In this document: positions 1 through 8,064 of the stretch, piece by piece
How the letters are laid out: each line of letters starts with the position of its first letter
How positions within the stretch are numbered: position 1 is the first letter of the stretch
Assembly (NCBI RefSeq): GCF_012767755.2
Contig: NZ_AP023189.1
Span: 3,288,001-3,352,000, forward strand
Direction: 5' to 3'
Length of the DNA stretch: 64,000 nt
Source: Pseudomonas tohonis
Lineage (GTDB): Bacteria; Pseudomonadota; Gammaproteobacteria; Pseudomonadales; Pseudomonadaceae
Translations under genes and position numbers: made by a program
Notes under the pieces: generated by a model
The model's input: the letters and a program-made list of their open reading frames with translations, nothing else
What the model was told of the DNA's origin: nothing
Databases searched by the model: none

Positions 1-549
1 ACCGTTGGAGTTGCGGCTGGTCAGCAAGCGTTCCCGTTTGTCATAGGACGACAGTGTCGATGCATCGAGAAAGGAGTCGACACCGGCAACCAGTACGTAG
101 CGATGCCCCGTTGCGAGGAGCTTGCGGGCGTTGAGCAGCGCCACGGCGCCGCTGACCCTGCCCCGTGCGATAACACTGGATGCTTCATGAAACTCGATGC
201 CGAGCTCTCGCTGGATGTCTTGCAGCAGACTGATATCGAGGTTCGCCAACCGGCCGGGACGCTCGGCCTCGGCCAGACCCAGCAGCAGCGGCGTTTGCTC
301 GGGTTGGCAGCCTGGCACGCTGCGTACCGCCTCGGCTATCGCCCTGGCGGCCATCTTGACCAGCTTGACCCGGCCTCGCCAGGGCTGTTCCAGAGGGACT
401 GTCGAGCCGATCTGCCATTCGCCCCCGCTGTCCATGAAGCGGGTCTCCTGAAAGTTGTCGATGGCACAGCGAATGGCCGCACAGCTGGAGGGCGAGTCCT
501 GGCCGACAGCCGTCACCATGCCGGAGCCGAGTACGCAGAAGCTGGTCAT
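1..549 (-). CDS. Thiolase-fold / beta-ketoacyl synthase-like T6SS accessory protein (3' end outside window)
   Basis: The frame is open from an ATG at 549 to the window edge, giving 183 residues of a longer protein. The N-terminus (VLGSGMVTAVGQDSP) and the segment around residues 126-150 (GRVSGAVALLNARKLLATG, then VLVAGVDSFLDAS) follow the beta-ketoacyl synthase N-terminal fold. By eye alignment, the place where condensing enzymes carry the nucleophilic Cys (ACASS-like) reads G-R-V-S near residue 131, so the protein is probably not a working synthase. The ATG overlaps the stop of the DUF2169 gene (ATGA), implying translational coupling. P. aeruginosa has a similar gene (PA0098) in the same place after vgrG1b, upstream of the Tse7 effector gene. 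A structural or effector-loading role is inference. Confidence 0.75.
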   Translation of the reverse strand, partial: MTSFCVLGSGMVTAVGQDSPSSCAAIRCAIDNFQETRFMDSGGEWQIGSTVPLEQPWRGRVKLVKMAARAIAEAVRSVPGCQPEQTPLLLGLAEAERPGRLANLDISLLQDIQRELGIEFHEASSVIARGRVSGAVALLNARKLLATGHRYVLVAGVDSFLDASTLSSYDKRERLLTSRNSNG

Positions 550-1664
550 TGAGATTGCTCCTGCGCATCGAAGTCCCGGGCAGCGGCCAGCGACGCAAGT
601 GACGGGTAGTAGTCCTTGCCAAGGGCCTTGGCGCGCCACCAGGCTCGTGATTTCTCGCCTACCAGCACCTGCGTCATCTCGAACATGTTCCGCCTCAACG
701 CCCGGCTCGCGCGCCAGGTGATCTCGACCTTGCCGGCGTCGGTGTCCACCACCAGCGTGTCGATCACCGCCTGCACCGTCTCGTGGCCACCCTTCTTCAG
801 GAAGAAGGTCACCGGCACCTGCATCCTCGGCACCTTGAAGCCGGCGCGTTCCTGCCGGGTCAGGTTGAGCAGCAGCACGTCCTCGCCGCCCTGCAGGTAC
901 TCGGTCTGCTGGTCCGGCGGGGCGGCCTGGTAGTAGCGGGTGTCGAAGTCCGGCGGCAGGAAGGGGAAGTGGTCGGCCAGCCAGGCCTCGTCATAGGTGC
1001 CGGCGTAGCCGATGCGCGGTGGCCAGTGGCGGCCGATGGGGCCGAGGGCCATGGGGGTGAAGTCGCCGTGCGGGCTGTCGATGGGCTGGCCCAGGGCTTC
1101 GGTGCTGGGCATGGGCATGCCGACGATCCCGGCGGTGCCGGCGCTCCTGGGGTACCAGCCGATGCCGGCCGGGTTGGGCAGGTAGGTCTCGGCGAAGTCC
1201 GGGCGGTCGGCCATGGCGTGGCGGCCACCGAAGGCGTGGGCGTAGCCGATGTCCTGCTCGAGGAAGGGCTGCGGGACGCCGGGGCTGGCGCCGAGCATGC
1301 CCGGCTGCCACTGGCGCGGGCCGAGCACGCTGAAGGCCTTGCTGACCCGGCCGACGCGGATGCCGGCGGTGATCTGGGTGGCGGGGCGGCCGTTGGGGGC
1401 GTGGGCCTTGCCCATCACCAGCACGTCGCAGAAGGGCTTGACCGGGGCGAAGTCCATTTCCTGGCGCGGTGCCGAGAGGCCGGGCTCGCCGACGTATTCG
1501 TCGGCCATCAGCAGCGGGCGCTGGACTTCGGCCAGGCGCGCCTCGCTGCCATCGAGCGGCAGGTCGAAGGTGCCCTTGGCGACCACCACCAGGGACTCGC
1601 GCCCGTCGGGGGCCAGGCCCTGGGTGTAGGCGGCCGTCAGGCGGGTGGCGTTGAGCAATTCCAT
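546..1664 (-). CDS. DUF2169 family T6SS accessory protein
   Basis: A 372-residue soluble protein with no signal peptide or membrane segment. The whole sequence fits the DUF2169 family, which is found beside vgrG and PAAR-effector genes and is thought to act as an adaptor loading effectors on the spike; its biochemistry is not established. It starts 13 nt after the DUF6484 gene, and its stop overlaps the start of the ketosynthase-like gene by 4 nt, so vgrG, DUF6484, DUF2169 and the ketosynthase-like gene look like one transcript. The same order occurs as PA0095-PA0098 in P. aeruginosa. The family call is good; the adaptor role is inferred from context. Confidence 0.85.
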   Translation of the reverse strand: MELLNATRLTAAYTQGLAPDGRESLVVVAKGTFDLPLDGSEARLAEVQRPLLMADEYVGEPGLSAPRQEMDFAPVKPFCDVLVMGKAHAPNGRPATQITAGIRVGRVSKAFSVLGPRQWQPGMLGASPGVPQPFLEQDIGYAHAFGGRHAMADRPDFAETYLPNPAGIGWYPRSAGTAGIVGMPMPSTEALGQPIDSPHGDFTPMALGPIGRHWPPRIGYAGTYDEAWLADHFPFLPPDFDTRYYQAAPPDQQTEYLQGGEDVLLLNLTRQERAGFKVPRMQVPVTFFLKKGGHETVQAVIDTLVVDTDAGKVEITWRASRALRRNMFEMTQVLVGEKSRAWWRAKALGKDYYPSLASLAAARDFDAQEQSQ

Positions 1665-1677
1665 GTATGCGGCTCTG

Positions 1678-2124
1678 TCAGTTGATCTGCACCGAACCGC
1701 CCTTGATGCGGTGGACCCCGGAGGAGCGGCTGGACAGGTACGCGCCCTTGATCAGCACCTTGCCTTCGCGGGTCAGGGTGATGCTGGCCTTGCCGCAGCG
1801 CAGGACGATCTCGCGCTCGGCCGAGAACTCCAGGCGCTCGCCGTCGATGTGCGCCACCGCCGGCTCCCTGCGGGTCTCCGGCAGGCGCTGGATGCGGCCG
1901 ATCACCAGGGGCAGGGCGGGGTCGCCGCCGACGAACATCAGCGCCACCTGGGTGCCGATGTCCTCGCGGGCGAGCACCGTGGTGGTGGTCGCGGCGATGC
2001 CGGTCTCCGACGGGCAGCCGGGGAAGGCCACCACCGGGCTGGAGGCCTCGGGCACGTCGAGGAGGATGCCGATCACCACGCCATCGAGGCGGGTGGCGGC
2101 GGGGGTGTGGATCTGGACTGTCAT
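1678..2124 (-). CDS. DUF6484-type VgrG-associated protein
   Basis: A 148-residue protein starting MTVQIHTP. This ATG is preferred over an upstream in-frame one because GGGAG lies about 9 nt before it and because the longer form would run into the vgrG stop region. It begins with a segment of the type 'DGVVIGIL' and contains short beta-strand-like repeats (VALMFVGGDPALPLVIGRIQ), followed by the stretch 'EIVLRCGKASITL', typical of DUF6484 domains. Such proteins occur directly downstream of vgrG and have an OB-like core resembling the VgrG gp5 part. It lies 28 nt after the vgrG stop and is probably co-translated. The function is unknown; a spike-associated accessory is likely. Confidence 0.7.
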   Translation of the reverse strand: MTVQIHTPAATRLDGVVIGILLDVPEASSPVVAFPGCPSETGIAATTTTVLAREDIGTQVALMFVGGDPALPLVIGRIQRLPETRREPAVAHIDGERLEFSAEREIVLRCGKASITLTREGKVLIKGAYLSSRSSGVHRIKGGSVQIN

Positions 2125-2152
2125 GCTCTGTACTCCCTGACCGAGCGCGGGC

Positions 2153-4378
2153 TCAGTTCTGCAGGATCTTCTGACCCTTGACCACGACGTTGCTGCTGGC
2201 CTTGATGTTGATCGCGCCGGAGCCGTCGATGGTGATGTTCTTGCCACGGATGACGATGGTGCCGTCCTTCTTCATGGTGATGCTGGCGGAGCCGGTGACC
2301 AGGCTGATGGAGTCGCCGGCGTTGAGCGAGAAGCTCTTGCCGATGTCGACGCTGTCGTTCTGGCCGACGTCGGTGCTGCGGTTCTGGCCGATGCTGCGCG
2401 ACTCGTTCTTGCCGATGCTGGTGGTCTGGTTGCTGCCGATGTCCACCTGCTCGTTGGCCCCCACGCTCTCGGTGCGGTCGGCGCCGATGGTGATGTTCTC
2501 GTTGCTGCCCACGCTTTCGGTGCGGTTGCTGCCGATGGTGATGTTCTCGTTGCTGCCCACGCTCTCGGTGCGGTTGCTGCCGATGGTGATGTTCTCGTTG
2601 CTGCCGACCTTCTCGGTGCGGTTGGCGCCGATGGTGATGGTCTCGTTGCTGCCGACGTCCTCGGTGCGGTTGACGCCGATGGTGATCTTCTCGTTGTTGC
2701 CGACCTTCTCGGTGCGGTCGACGCCGATGGTGATGGTCTCGTTGTTGTCCACGGTCTCGGTGCGGTCGTGCTTCACGTGCACCGTCTCGTCGTGGTCGAT
2801 GGTCTTGGTGCGGTCGTGGCCGACCCAGTGGGTCTCGTCGTTCTCGACCTCGATGTCCTGGTTCTTCTCCGCGTGGATGAAGAGCTGTTCCTCGCCCTTC
2901 TTGTCCTCCATGCGGATCTCGTTGAAGTTCGCCGGCGTGCCGCCCTTGCTGGAGCGGCTCTTGGTGCCGCTCTGGGTGGCGTTGGCGGGCAGTTCGTAGG
3001 GCACGGTCTGCTCGGCGTTGTACACGCGGCCGGTGATGATCGGGCGGTCGGGGTCGCCTTCGAGGAAGCTGACGATGACTTCCTGGCCGATGCGCGGGAT
3101 CTGGATATGGCCCCAGTTCTTGCCGGCCCAGGCCTGGGACACGCGCATCCAGCACGAGCTGTTCTCGTTGGACTGGTCGTGGCGGTCCCAATAGAAGTGC
3201 ACCTTCACCCGGCCGTACTGGTCGGTCCAGATCTCCTCGCCCTTGGGGCCGACGACCATGGCGGTCTGCGGGCCCTGGACGATGGGCTTGATGGTGGTGG
3301 GCATCGGGCGGAAGGCCTGGGAGGCCTCGATGCAGTCCAGGGCGCTTTCGTACTGCAGCACGCCGCCGGTGGCGCCGCTCTCGTAGCTTTCCTGGCTGAT
3401 GGAATAGCGGGCGCCGACGATCAGGTATTCGCGGTTCTGGTCGTCGCGCGGGTAGCCGGTCATCTTGAACAGGTGCCCCGATCCCAGGCCGCGCGCGTTG
3501 GTGCGCAGGTGCACGCGCTCGTACTGGGTCTGGATCGCCTCGATGCGGTTGCGTGCGTACTGCTCGCCGTCCTTGCTCTGCACGTACTCGCCCGGGTAGT
3601 CGTACAGCGGGTGCTCGGCGTTGCTGTGGGGGCGGGAGACGGTGGAGCGCACCTCCAGGCGCGCGCTGGGGCGCTGGAAGTCGTAGTCGTTGAGCGCCAG
3701 GGAGCCCGGCTGCACCTCGCGGGCCAGGTGCCAGTCATAGATGTGGTCGCGCTCGCGCATCTGGTCTTCGAGCGGGTAGTAGGGCACGGAGGCGTAGTCG
3801 GCCACCGACTTGTGCGCGCCATACGCATCGGAGAGCACCAGCACGTGGCGCTCCTTTTCGTGGCGGAAGTAGTAGTAGATGCCTTCCTGTTCCATCAGGC
3901 GGCTGACGAACTCGAAGCTCGTCTCGCGGTACTGCACGCAGTACTCCCACTCGCGGTAGGAGCGTGACAGCGAATCCTCGAAGTCGGAGAAGCCGAGGTC
4001 GCGGAACACCTGCTTGATGATGTCCGGCACCGTCTTGTTCTGGAAGATGCGGCAGTCGGAGGTGCGTGACAGCAGCCAGAACCAGGGGCGCAGGCTGATC
4101 TGGTAGCCGGCGAACTGGCCGGTGCCGGCGGTCTGGCTGCAGCGGCAGGCGATGCCGTGGAAGTAGCGCTGGCTGCCGTCGGGCAGCTCCAGGGACACGC
4201 CCATGGGCTTGCCCAGCAGGGCGTCGAGCTTGATGGCGTAGTTTTCCGAAACCAGGCTCAGCTCGTAGTCGAAGAGCCGCCCCAGTTCCTCATGGCCATC
4301 GAGCCGGTCAAGGACCAGGACGTTGGGCCCGAGCGGGCTGCTGACCTTGGCCATGCGGGCCTGTTGTGTGATTGCCAT
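2153..4378 (-). CDS. vgrG: T6SS spike protein VgrG with expanded C-terminal beta-helix repeats (VgrG1b-like)
   Basis: A 741-residue trimeric spike protein that caps the Hcp tube and carries effectors. The gp27-like hub covers roughly residues 20-330, the gp5 OB-fold lies about 380-470 (WTDQYGRVKVHFYWDRHD), and a beta-helical spike follows. Residues 511-686 consist of eleven 16-residue units (consensus VGsNEnITIGsNRTEs), several almost identical at DNA level. The start MAITQQ was chosen because AAGGA sits just upstream and because the other VgrG in the window starts in the same way (MAISQR). The next three genes are co-directional and probably co-transcribed. The position matches P. aeruginosa vgrG1b (PA0095). 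The hub is nearly identical to that of the second VgrG here, suggesting duplication or gene conversion. Confidence 0.95.
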   Translation of the reverse strand: MAITQQARMAKVSSPLGPNVLVLDRLDGHEELGRLFDYELSLVSENYAIKLDALLGKPMGVSLELPDGSQRYFHGIACRCSQTAGTGQFAGYQISLRPWFWLLSRTSDCRIFQNKTVPDIIKQVFRDLGFSDFEDSLSRSYREWEYCVQYRETSFEFVSRLMEQEGIYYYFRHEKERHVLVLSDAYGAHKSVADYASVPYYPLEDQMRERDHIYDWHLAREVQPGSLALNDYDFQRPSARLEVRSTVSRPHSNAEHPLYDYPGEYVQSKDGEQYARNRIEAIQTQYERVHLRTNARGLGSGHLFKMTGYPRDDQNREYLIVGARYSISQESYESGATGGVLQYESALDCIEASQAFRPMPTTIKPIVQGPQTAMVVGPKGEEIWTDQYGRVKVHFYWDRHDQSNENSSCWMRVSQAWAGKNWGHIQIPRIGQEVIVSFLEGDPDRPIITGRVYNAEQTVPYELPANATQSGTKSRSSKGGTPANFNEIRMEDKKGEEQLFIHAEKNQDIEVENDETHWVGHDRTKTIDHDETVHVKHDRTETVDNNETITIGVDRTEKVGNNEKITIGVNRTEDVGSNETITIGANRTEKVGSNENITIGSNRTESVGSNENITIGSNRTESVGSNENITIGADRTESVGANEQVDIGSNQTTSIGKNESRSIGQNRSTDVGQNDSVDIGKSFSLNAGDSISLVTGSASITMKKDGTIVIRGKNITIDGSGAINIKASSNVVVKGQKILQN
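2321..2848 (-). repeat. 48-bp in-frame tandem repeats in vgrG
   Basis: Eleven consecutive 48-bp units encode 16-residue repeats of the VgrG beta-helix. Units in the middle (about 2460-2640) differ by only one or two bases, which points to recent duplication or slippage. The outer units are more divergent. Each unit contains a NE-x-ITIG / NRTE pattern typical of gp5-type triple-stranded beta-helix spikes. Confidence 0.9.
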
Positions 4379-4748
4379 GCTGTCCTTGCCTCGTGTACCA
4401 CTGGGATCGGAGCGAACCGCCAACGAGCCGGCGCCAGGGGATCGACGCGGGGCGGGCAGGCCGGGATTTCCGGGGAAACCTGGGTCGAAGTATTAGCAGA
4501 CGACGCTCGTCCCGGGCGCTTTTTCCGATATCCGCGAATCCATTCGGGGTGACGGGAAACAACCTTGCCGATCGGGCGGCAGGATTCTCGCCGGCGATTG
4601 TTGTAGTGCAGAGCGGCTCCGCTGTCCAGAGAGCGGATGAGCGAGCGCCCGCCGGCGTCCCCACTTCTGGACGGGGTTCACATTCGCAACGGCCGGGTGG
4701 ATGAGGGCCGGTGCTATGCTCGCCGCCTGCCCGAGCCCTGGAGCCCCC
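4379..4748. other. Divergent intergenic region between vgrG and the HD hydrolase gene
   Basis: This 370-nt stretch holds no convincing gene. It separates a minus-strand vgrG from a plus-strand HD-domain gene, so it should carry both promoters, but I cannot name clear -35/-10 boxes. A short inverted repeat (TCCGCT...AGCGGA, about 4617-4638) is present. GGCAAGGACAGC just before 4378 is the vgrG ribosome-binding region. Confidence 0.5.
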
Positions 4749-5177
4749 ATGAACGACACCCTCGAACGTGCCATCGCGCTGGCCTGCCGTGTGCACGCCG
4801 GCCAGCGGGACAAGGCCGGCAAGGCCTATATCCTCCATCCCCTGCGCCTGATGCTGCGCTTCGACGATGCCGAGTCGCAGATGGTCGCGGTGCTCCACGA
4901 CGTGGTGGAAGACGCAGGCGTAACCCTCGATGACCTGCGCGCCCTCGGCATCCCCGAGCCGGTGCTGGCCGCCATCGACTGCCTGAGCAAGCGCGAGGGC
5001 GAAGGCTACGAGGCCTTCATCGAGCGCATCTGCCCCAACCCGCTGGCCCGCCGGGTCAAGCTGGCCGACATCCGCGACAACCTCGACGTCTCGCGCCTGC
5101 CGCACCTGGACGACAAGGACCTGGCGCGGGTGGCCAAGTACCACCGGGCGTTGCAGGTGCTGGAAGCCCAGGGCTGA
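4749..5177 (+). CDS. Small SpoT/MESH1-like HD-domain phosphohydrolase
   Basis: A 142-residue single-domain protein. Metal-binding and catalytic motifs of RelA/SpoT-type HD hydrolases are visible: H30, H50-D51 followed by E54-D55 (LHDVVEDAG), and D107 in KLADIRDN. No synthetase, TGS or ACT domain is present, so it resembles the stand-alone (p)ppGpp/NADPH hydrolases (MESH1 type) rather than full SpoT. The start at MNDTLERA was preferred to an upstream in-frame ATG because the extra 16 residues are low-complexity and the family begins here. It sits alone between vgrG and the Eag-effector cassette, transcribed toward the cassette but about 580 nt away. The substrate is not known; nucleotide hydrolysis is a family inference. 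Confidence 0.8.
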   Translation: MNDTLERAIALACRVHAGQRDKAGKAYILHPLRLMLRFDDAESQMVAVLHDVVEDAGVTLDDLRALGIPEPVLAAIDCLSKREGEGYEAFIERICPNPLARRVKLADIRDNLDVSRLPHLDDKDLARVAKYHRALQVLEAQG

Positions 5178-5754
5178 CCTCGCGATTCCGGCCGGCCCGT
5201 AGGGGCGAATTCATTTGAACTTGGGAAACCACGTCCTTAGGTCGCGGTCATGAGTCATCGGCTCTGCCTGTGACGATGTGAATTGAGAGCCCTGCAGGAT
5301 GAACGCGTGTCGTAGGGTGTGCCGTGCGCACCTCCGCGCGGTGCTTCCGGCGAGTCCGAGGTGCGCGCAGCACACCCTACGTCCGGAGTAAGCGGCGGCT
5401 GCATGTTTCGAGGTCTGATTGCACCCTCTTCATAGGGGACCAAAAGCAAAGCCACGCTCTAAAAACGTGGATTTTTACTCGCGAAAAGACCTCCAGCGCC
5501 TATCGCGCCCCATCGCGGATGAATCCGCTCCCACCCGACCTGCTCCCTGGTCGGTCGTGGGAAACCCGACAGGCCGCTTCCCACACAGATAAATCGAGAC
5601 CTGAGGCATATCCAGCGGCCTTGCTCCTTGATGTTTGTTTCGCGTTCCCCGAAAATTTTTCGCCTCACCAGTTGTCGAACACGCACCCCCGGGTCGCGGC
5701 GAGGTATTCGACGACCCGCTAATGCGCGATACAGACTAGGGAAGGCCTTCAGCA
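5178..5754. other. Repeat-rich intergenic region before the Eag gene
   Basis: No credible gene is seen in this 577-nt stretch; the short ORFs are translations of repeat DNA. It contains a GCGAATTCATT element at 5199-5215, a long inverted repeat at 5311-5381 and a variant palindrome (GCGGAT-GA-ATCCGC core) at 5513-5531. The AT-richer part from about 5590 to 5740 is the likely promoter region for the effector cassette. Confidence 0.6.
5311..5381. repeat. Long inverted repeat (24-nt arms)
   Basis: Left arm 5311-5334 and right arm 5358-5381 are reverse complements at 22 of 24 positions, around a 23-nt GC-rich loop. The outer ends read CGTAGGGTGTGC and GCACACCCTACG. It could form a long hairpin. 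It resembles intergenic REP-like elements of Pseudomonas, but the family assignment is not proven. Confidence 0.75.
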
Positions 5755-6189
5755 GTGACTCTCTACCGACTCCACGAGGCGGATCTGGATATTCCGGACT
5801 CCTGGCAGGACCAGAGCATCAACATCTTCAAGCTGCCCGCGACCGGGCCCGCCAAGGAAGCCAGCTTCGTCATCAGCCGCGACCCCAGCAAGGGCGATGC
5901 GCCCTTCGCCGACTACATCGCCCAGCAGCTGTCCAACGCCCGCCAGCAGTTGCCGGGCTTCGCCCTGATCAAGCAGTGGGACATCAACATCCAGGGCTCG
6001 CCCGCGGTGCTGCTGGACTACACCTGGCAGCGCGAAGGGCGCCAGCTGATGCTGCGCCAGGTGTTCATCGAACACCGTGCCCTGGTGCTGATCGCCACCC
6101 TGACCACCACGCCCCAGGACCTGCCGTACCACGAGCCGGCCTGGAAACAGGCGATGCAGACCTTCAAACCGCTGCCCCCGGCAGCCTGA
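5755..6189 (+). CDS. eagT6: Eag-family (DUF1795/DcrB-like) T6SS effector chaperone
   Basis: A 144-residue cytosolic protein of the DUF1795 family. Eag chaperones bind and shield the N-terminal transmembrane helices of prePAAR effectors and help load them on VgrG. The start is GTG with GGAAGG about 9 nt upstream. It lies 46 nt before the PAAR effector gene, matching the EagT6-Tse6 pair of P. aeruginosa (PA0094-PA0093), and the length fits EagT6. The effector's prePAAR motif and transmembrane region make it the obvious client. No signal peptide is present, as expected. The family call is secure; the gene name rests on locus position and neighbour identity. Confidence 0.85.
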   Translation: MTLYRLHEADLDIPDSWQDQSINIFKLPATGPAKEASFVISRDPSKGDAPFADYIAQQLSNARQQLPGFALIKQWDINIQGSPAVLLDYTWQREGRQLMLRQVFIEHRALVLIATLTTTPQDLPYHEPAWKQAMQTFKPLPPAA

Positions 6190-6235
6190 TCCGAGCGCCG
6201 CGAGGCGCCCCGCAGCAAGGACGTAGACGTACCTC

Positions 6236-7534
6236 ATGGATGCACAGGCAGCGGCACGCCTAGGCGACGAGATAGCCCACGGATTCGGCGTGGCGGCCAT
6301 GGTGGCCGGCGCGGTGGCGGGGGCGCTGATCGGTGCGGCGGTGATCGCCGCCACGGCGGCCACCGGCGGCGTGGCCCTGGCGGTGATGGCCGGTTCCATC
6401 GCCGGCGGCGGCCTCTCGATGTTCCAGATCCTCAAGGGCCTGAACACCATTTTCAACCTGCCGGAGCCGACGACGGGGGCGTTGATACGGGGCAGCCCGA
6501 ACGTCTTCATCAACCTCCGCGCCTCCATGCGTGCGGGGGAGGATGCCTCGTCCTCCTGCAGCGGGCTGCCGTGCAACCACCCCATCTGGCCGTTCGAGGT
6601 GACCATCGCCGAGGGCAGCGCCACCGTCTACATCAACGGCAAGCCGGCGGCGCGCATCACCAGCAAGATGGTCTGTGGCGCGCACATCAAGAGCGGCAGC
6701 GAGAACACCTTCATCGGCGGCCCCACCGAGCGGGTCGCCTTCGTGCTGGACATCGAGGGCTGGATGCACACGGGGCTGGAGGCCCTGGGCCTGGCTGCCC
6801 TGGGCGTCGGCCTGGTGGTCGCGGCCATGGCCGGCCTGGCCGCGCTGGCCACTACCGTGCTGATCGGTGGTGCCATCTTCGGCGGCATGGAGCTGCTGGG
6901 TGACCTGGGCGACCGCCTCGGCCCCGGCTACCGCGACCTGCTGCAGGGCGTGGCCGGCATGGCGATGCTCGGCCTGGGGCCGAAGATGGCGCGCCTGGGC
7001 AAGCCGACGCCGGCCACGCGTACGCCTGCCTACAAGGCCGGCGTCACCGAGGCGGACATCATGGGCATCCCCAAGGGATCGCGGCCGCCACCGAGCGACT
7101 ACCTGGAGCAGCCCTATATCGACAAGCACCTGAAGACCTTCAAGGACGAAGGTGGCGCCTTCCTGTTCACGGCGGACGACATCGCCAACCCGAAATACGC
7201 TGCCTTCAACCCGAACAAGTTCGTCATGGCCGACTCCGACCTGTCCTCGGTGGTGGCCCAGTACAAGAAAACCGGCGACGTCTCCGTGCTGGAGTCGGCG
7301 CTGGGGTACGATCCCGGCTCCCTGGCGGGCAAGGAGATCTACATGCTCAAGGTGGAAAACCCCAAGGTGCTCATGCCCACCGGCAACGAGGGCGGGGTGA
7401 ACTCGCTCTGGCGCCCCGGCGGCCTGACCCACCCGGGTGGCATGCGCGAAGCGGTGCTGGATAATGTCGCCATCAACCACGGAAACGACATCAACGTACT
7501 GAAGTCGGCCCATGACGTCGTGAGAATCCAATGA
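6236..7534 (+). CDS. Tse6-type prePAAR/PAAR effector with unassigned C-terminal toxin domain
   Basis: A 432-residue T6SS effector. The N-terminus carries a perfect prePAAR motif (AARLGDEIAH, residues 6-15), followed by a Gly/Ala-rich hydrophobic hairpin (about 17-62), a PAAR domain (about 80-160, ending KSGSENTFIGGP), a second hydrophobic region (about 180-225), and a soluble C-terminal domain from about residue 270. PAAR caps the VgrG tip; the helices are thought to help the toxin cross the target inner membrane. The N-terminal two thirds look like P. aeruginosa Tse6 (PA0093). The toxin domain contains FLFTADDIANPKY and PTGNEGGVNSLWRPGG patterns that I cannot assign; an ADP-ribosyltransferase-like or NADase activity is possible but unproven. 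The stop overlaps the downstream immunity candidate by 4 nt (ATGA). Confidence 0.85.
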   Translation: MDAQAAARLGDEIAHGFGVAAMVAGAVAGALIGAAVIAATAATGGVALAVMAGSIAGGGLSMFQILKGLNTIFNLPEPTTGALIRGSPNVFINLRASMRAGEDASSSCSGLPCNHPIWPFEVTIAEGSATVYINGKPAARITSKMVCGAHIKSGSENTFIGGPTERVAFVLDIEGWMHTGLEALGLAALGVGLVVAAMAGLAALATTVLIGGAIFGGMELLGDLGDRLGPGYRDLLQGVAGMAMLGLGPKMARLGKPTPATRTPAYKAGVTEADIMGIPKGSRPPPSDYLEQPYIDKHLKTFKDEGGAFLFTADDIANPKYAAFNPNKFVMADSDLSSVVAQYKKTGDVSVLESALGYDPGSLAGKEIYMLKVENPKVLMPTGNEGGVNSLWRPGGLTHPGGMREAVLDNVAINHGNDINVLKSAHDVVRIQ

Positions 7535-8064
7535 ATCAGAAACTGGACAACGTCCTGCTCCTCGCCCTGGCCAACGACGAACTGGACCGCTTCCTGGTGG
7601 GCGAGCCGTTCTATTTCCTCGAAGCGCGCAGCGACAACGACGAGCCGCAGAACGTGGTCGCCGCCTTCGACCAACTGGTGGTGCCCTATTGGCGCGAGAC
7701 CCGCGACCCGGCCTTCCCCCAGCGCTTCGTCGCGGCGTTGCTCAAGATCCTCGCCACCTACCCGGACCGCAACCGCGCCATCTACCTGGCCCATGACTGG
7801 GTCTGGTACTACCGCTTCTGCCTGGCGAAGAAACGCGCCCAGCCGGAAGGGCCCTATGGCGATCTGTTCGAGGTGGACATGGGCGGGGTGGCGGTCGCCC
7901 TGCGACGCCAGCTGGAAGCCAACAAGGCCGCCCTGCAAGCCGATACCCGCTGGGCCGGCGCCGCCTGGAACAGCCCCGACGGCATGTGGACCCCGCTGCT
8001 GCGCACCGCCGTCACCGTGCGCGACAAGCTCGGTGGCCCGGACTTCGTGCCGGCCACCGCCTGA
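7531..8064 (+). CDS. Putative immunity protein for the Tse6-like effector
   Basis: A 177-residue soluble protein with no signal peptide and no family I recognise. It is rich in Trp/Tyr/Phe in the middle (AHDWVWYYRFCLAKK), with predicted helices throughout. It begins inside the effector stop codon (ATGA), the classical arrangement for a cognate immunity gene, and occupies the position of tsi6 in P. aeruginosa. It is about twice the length of Tsi6 and shows no similarity to it that I can see, so the toxin it neutralises may differ from Tse6. A cytosolic target is implied by the absence of an export signal. The immunity role is inferred from position only. Confidence 0.65.
   Translation: MNQKLDNVLLLALANDELDRFLVGEPFYFLEARSDNDEPQNVVAAFDQLVVPYWRETRDPAFPQRFVAALLKILATYPDRNRAIYLAHDWVWYYRFCLAKKRAQPEGPYGDLFEVDMGGVAVALRRQLEANKAALQADTRWAGAAWNSPDGMWTPLLRTAVTVRDKLGGPDFVPATA

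Noticed and set aside
2321..2848. CRISPR-like tandem repeats
   Set aside because: Units are contiguous, in frame with vgrG and have no unique spacers; they encode beta-helix repeats.
5459..5686. 75-residue minus-strand ORF
   Set aside because: It is the translation of intergenic repeat DNA, with no ribosome-binding site.
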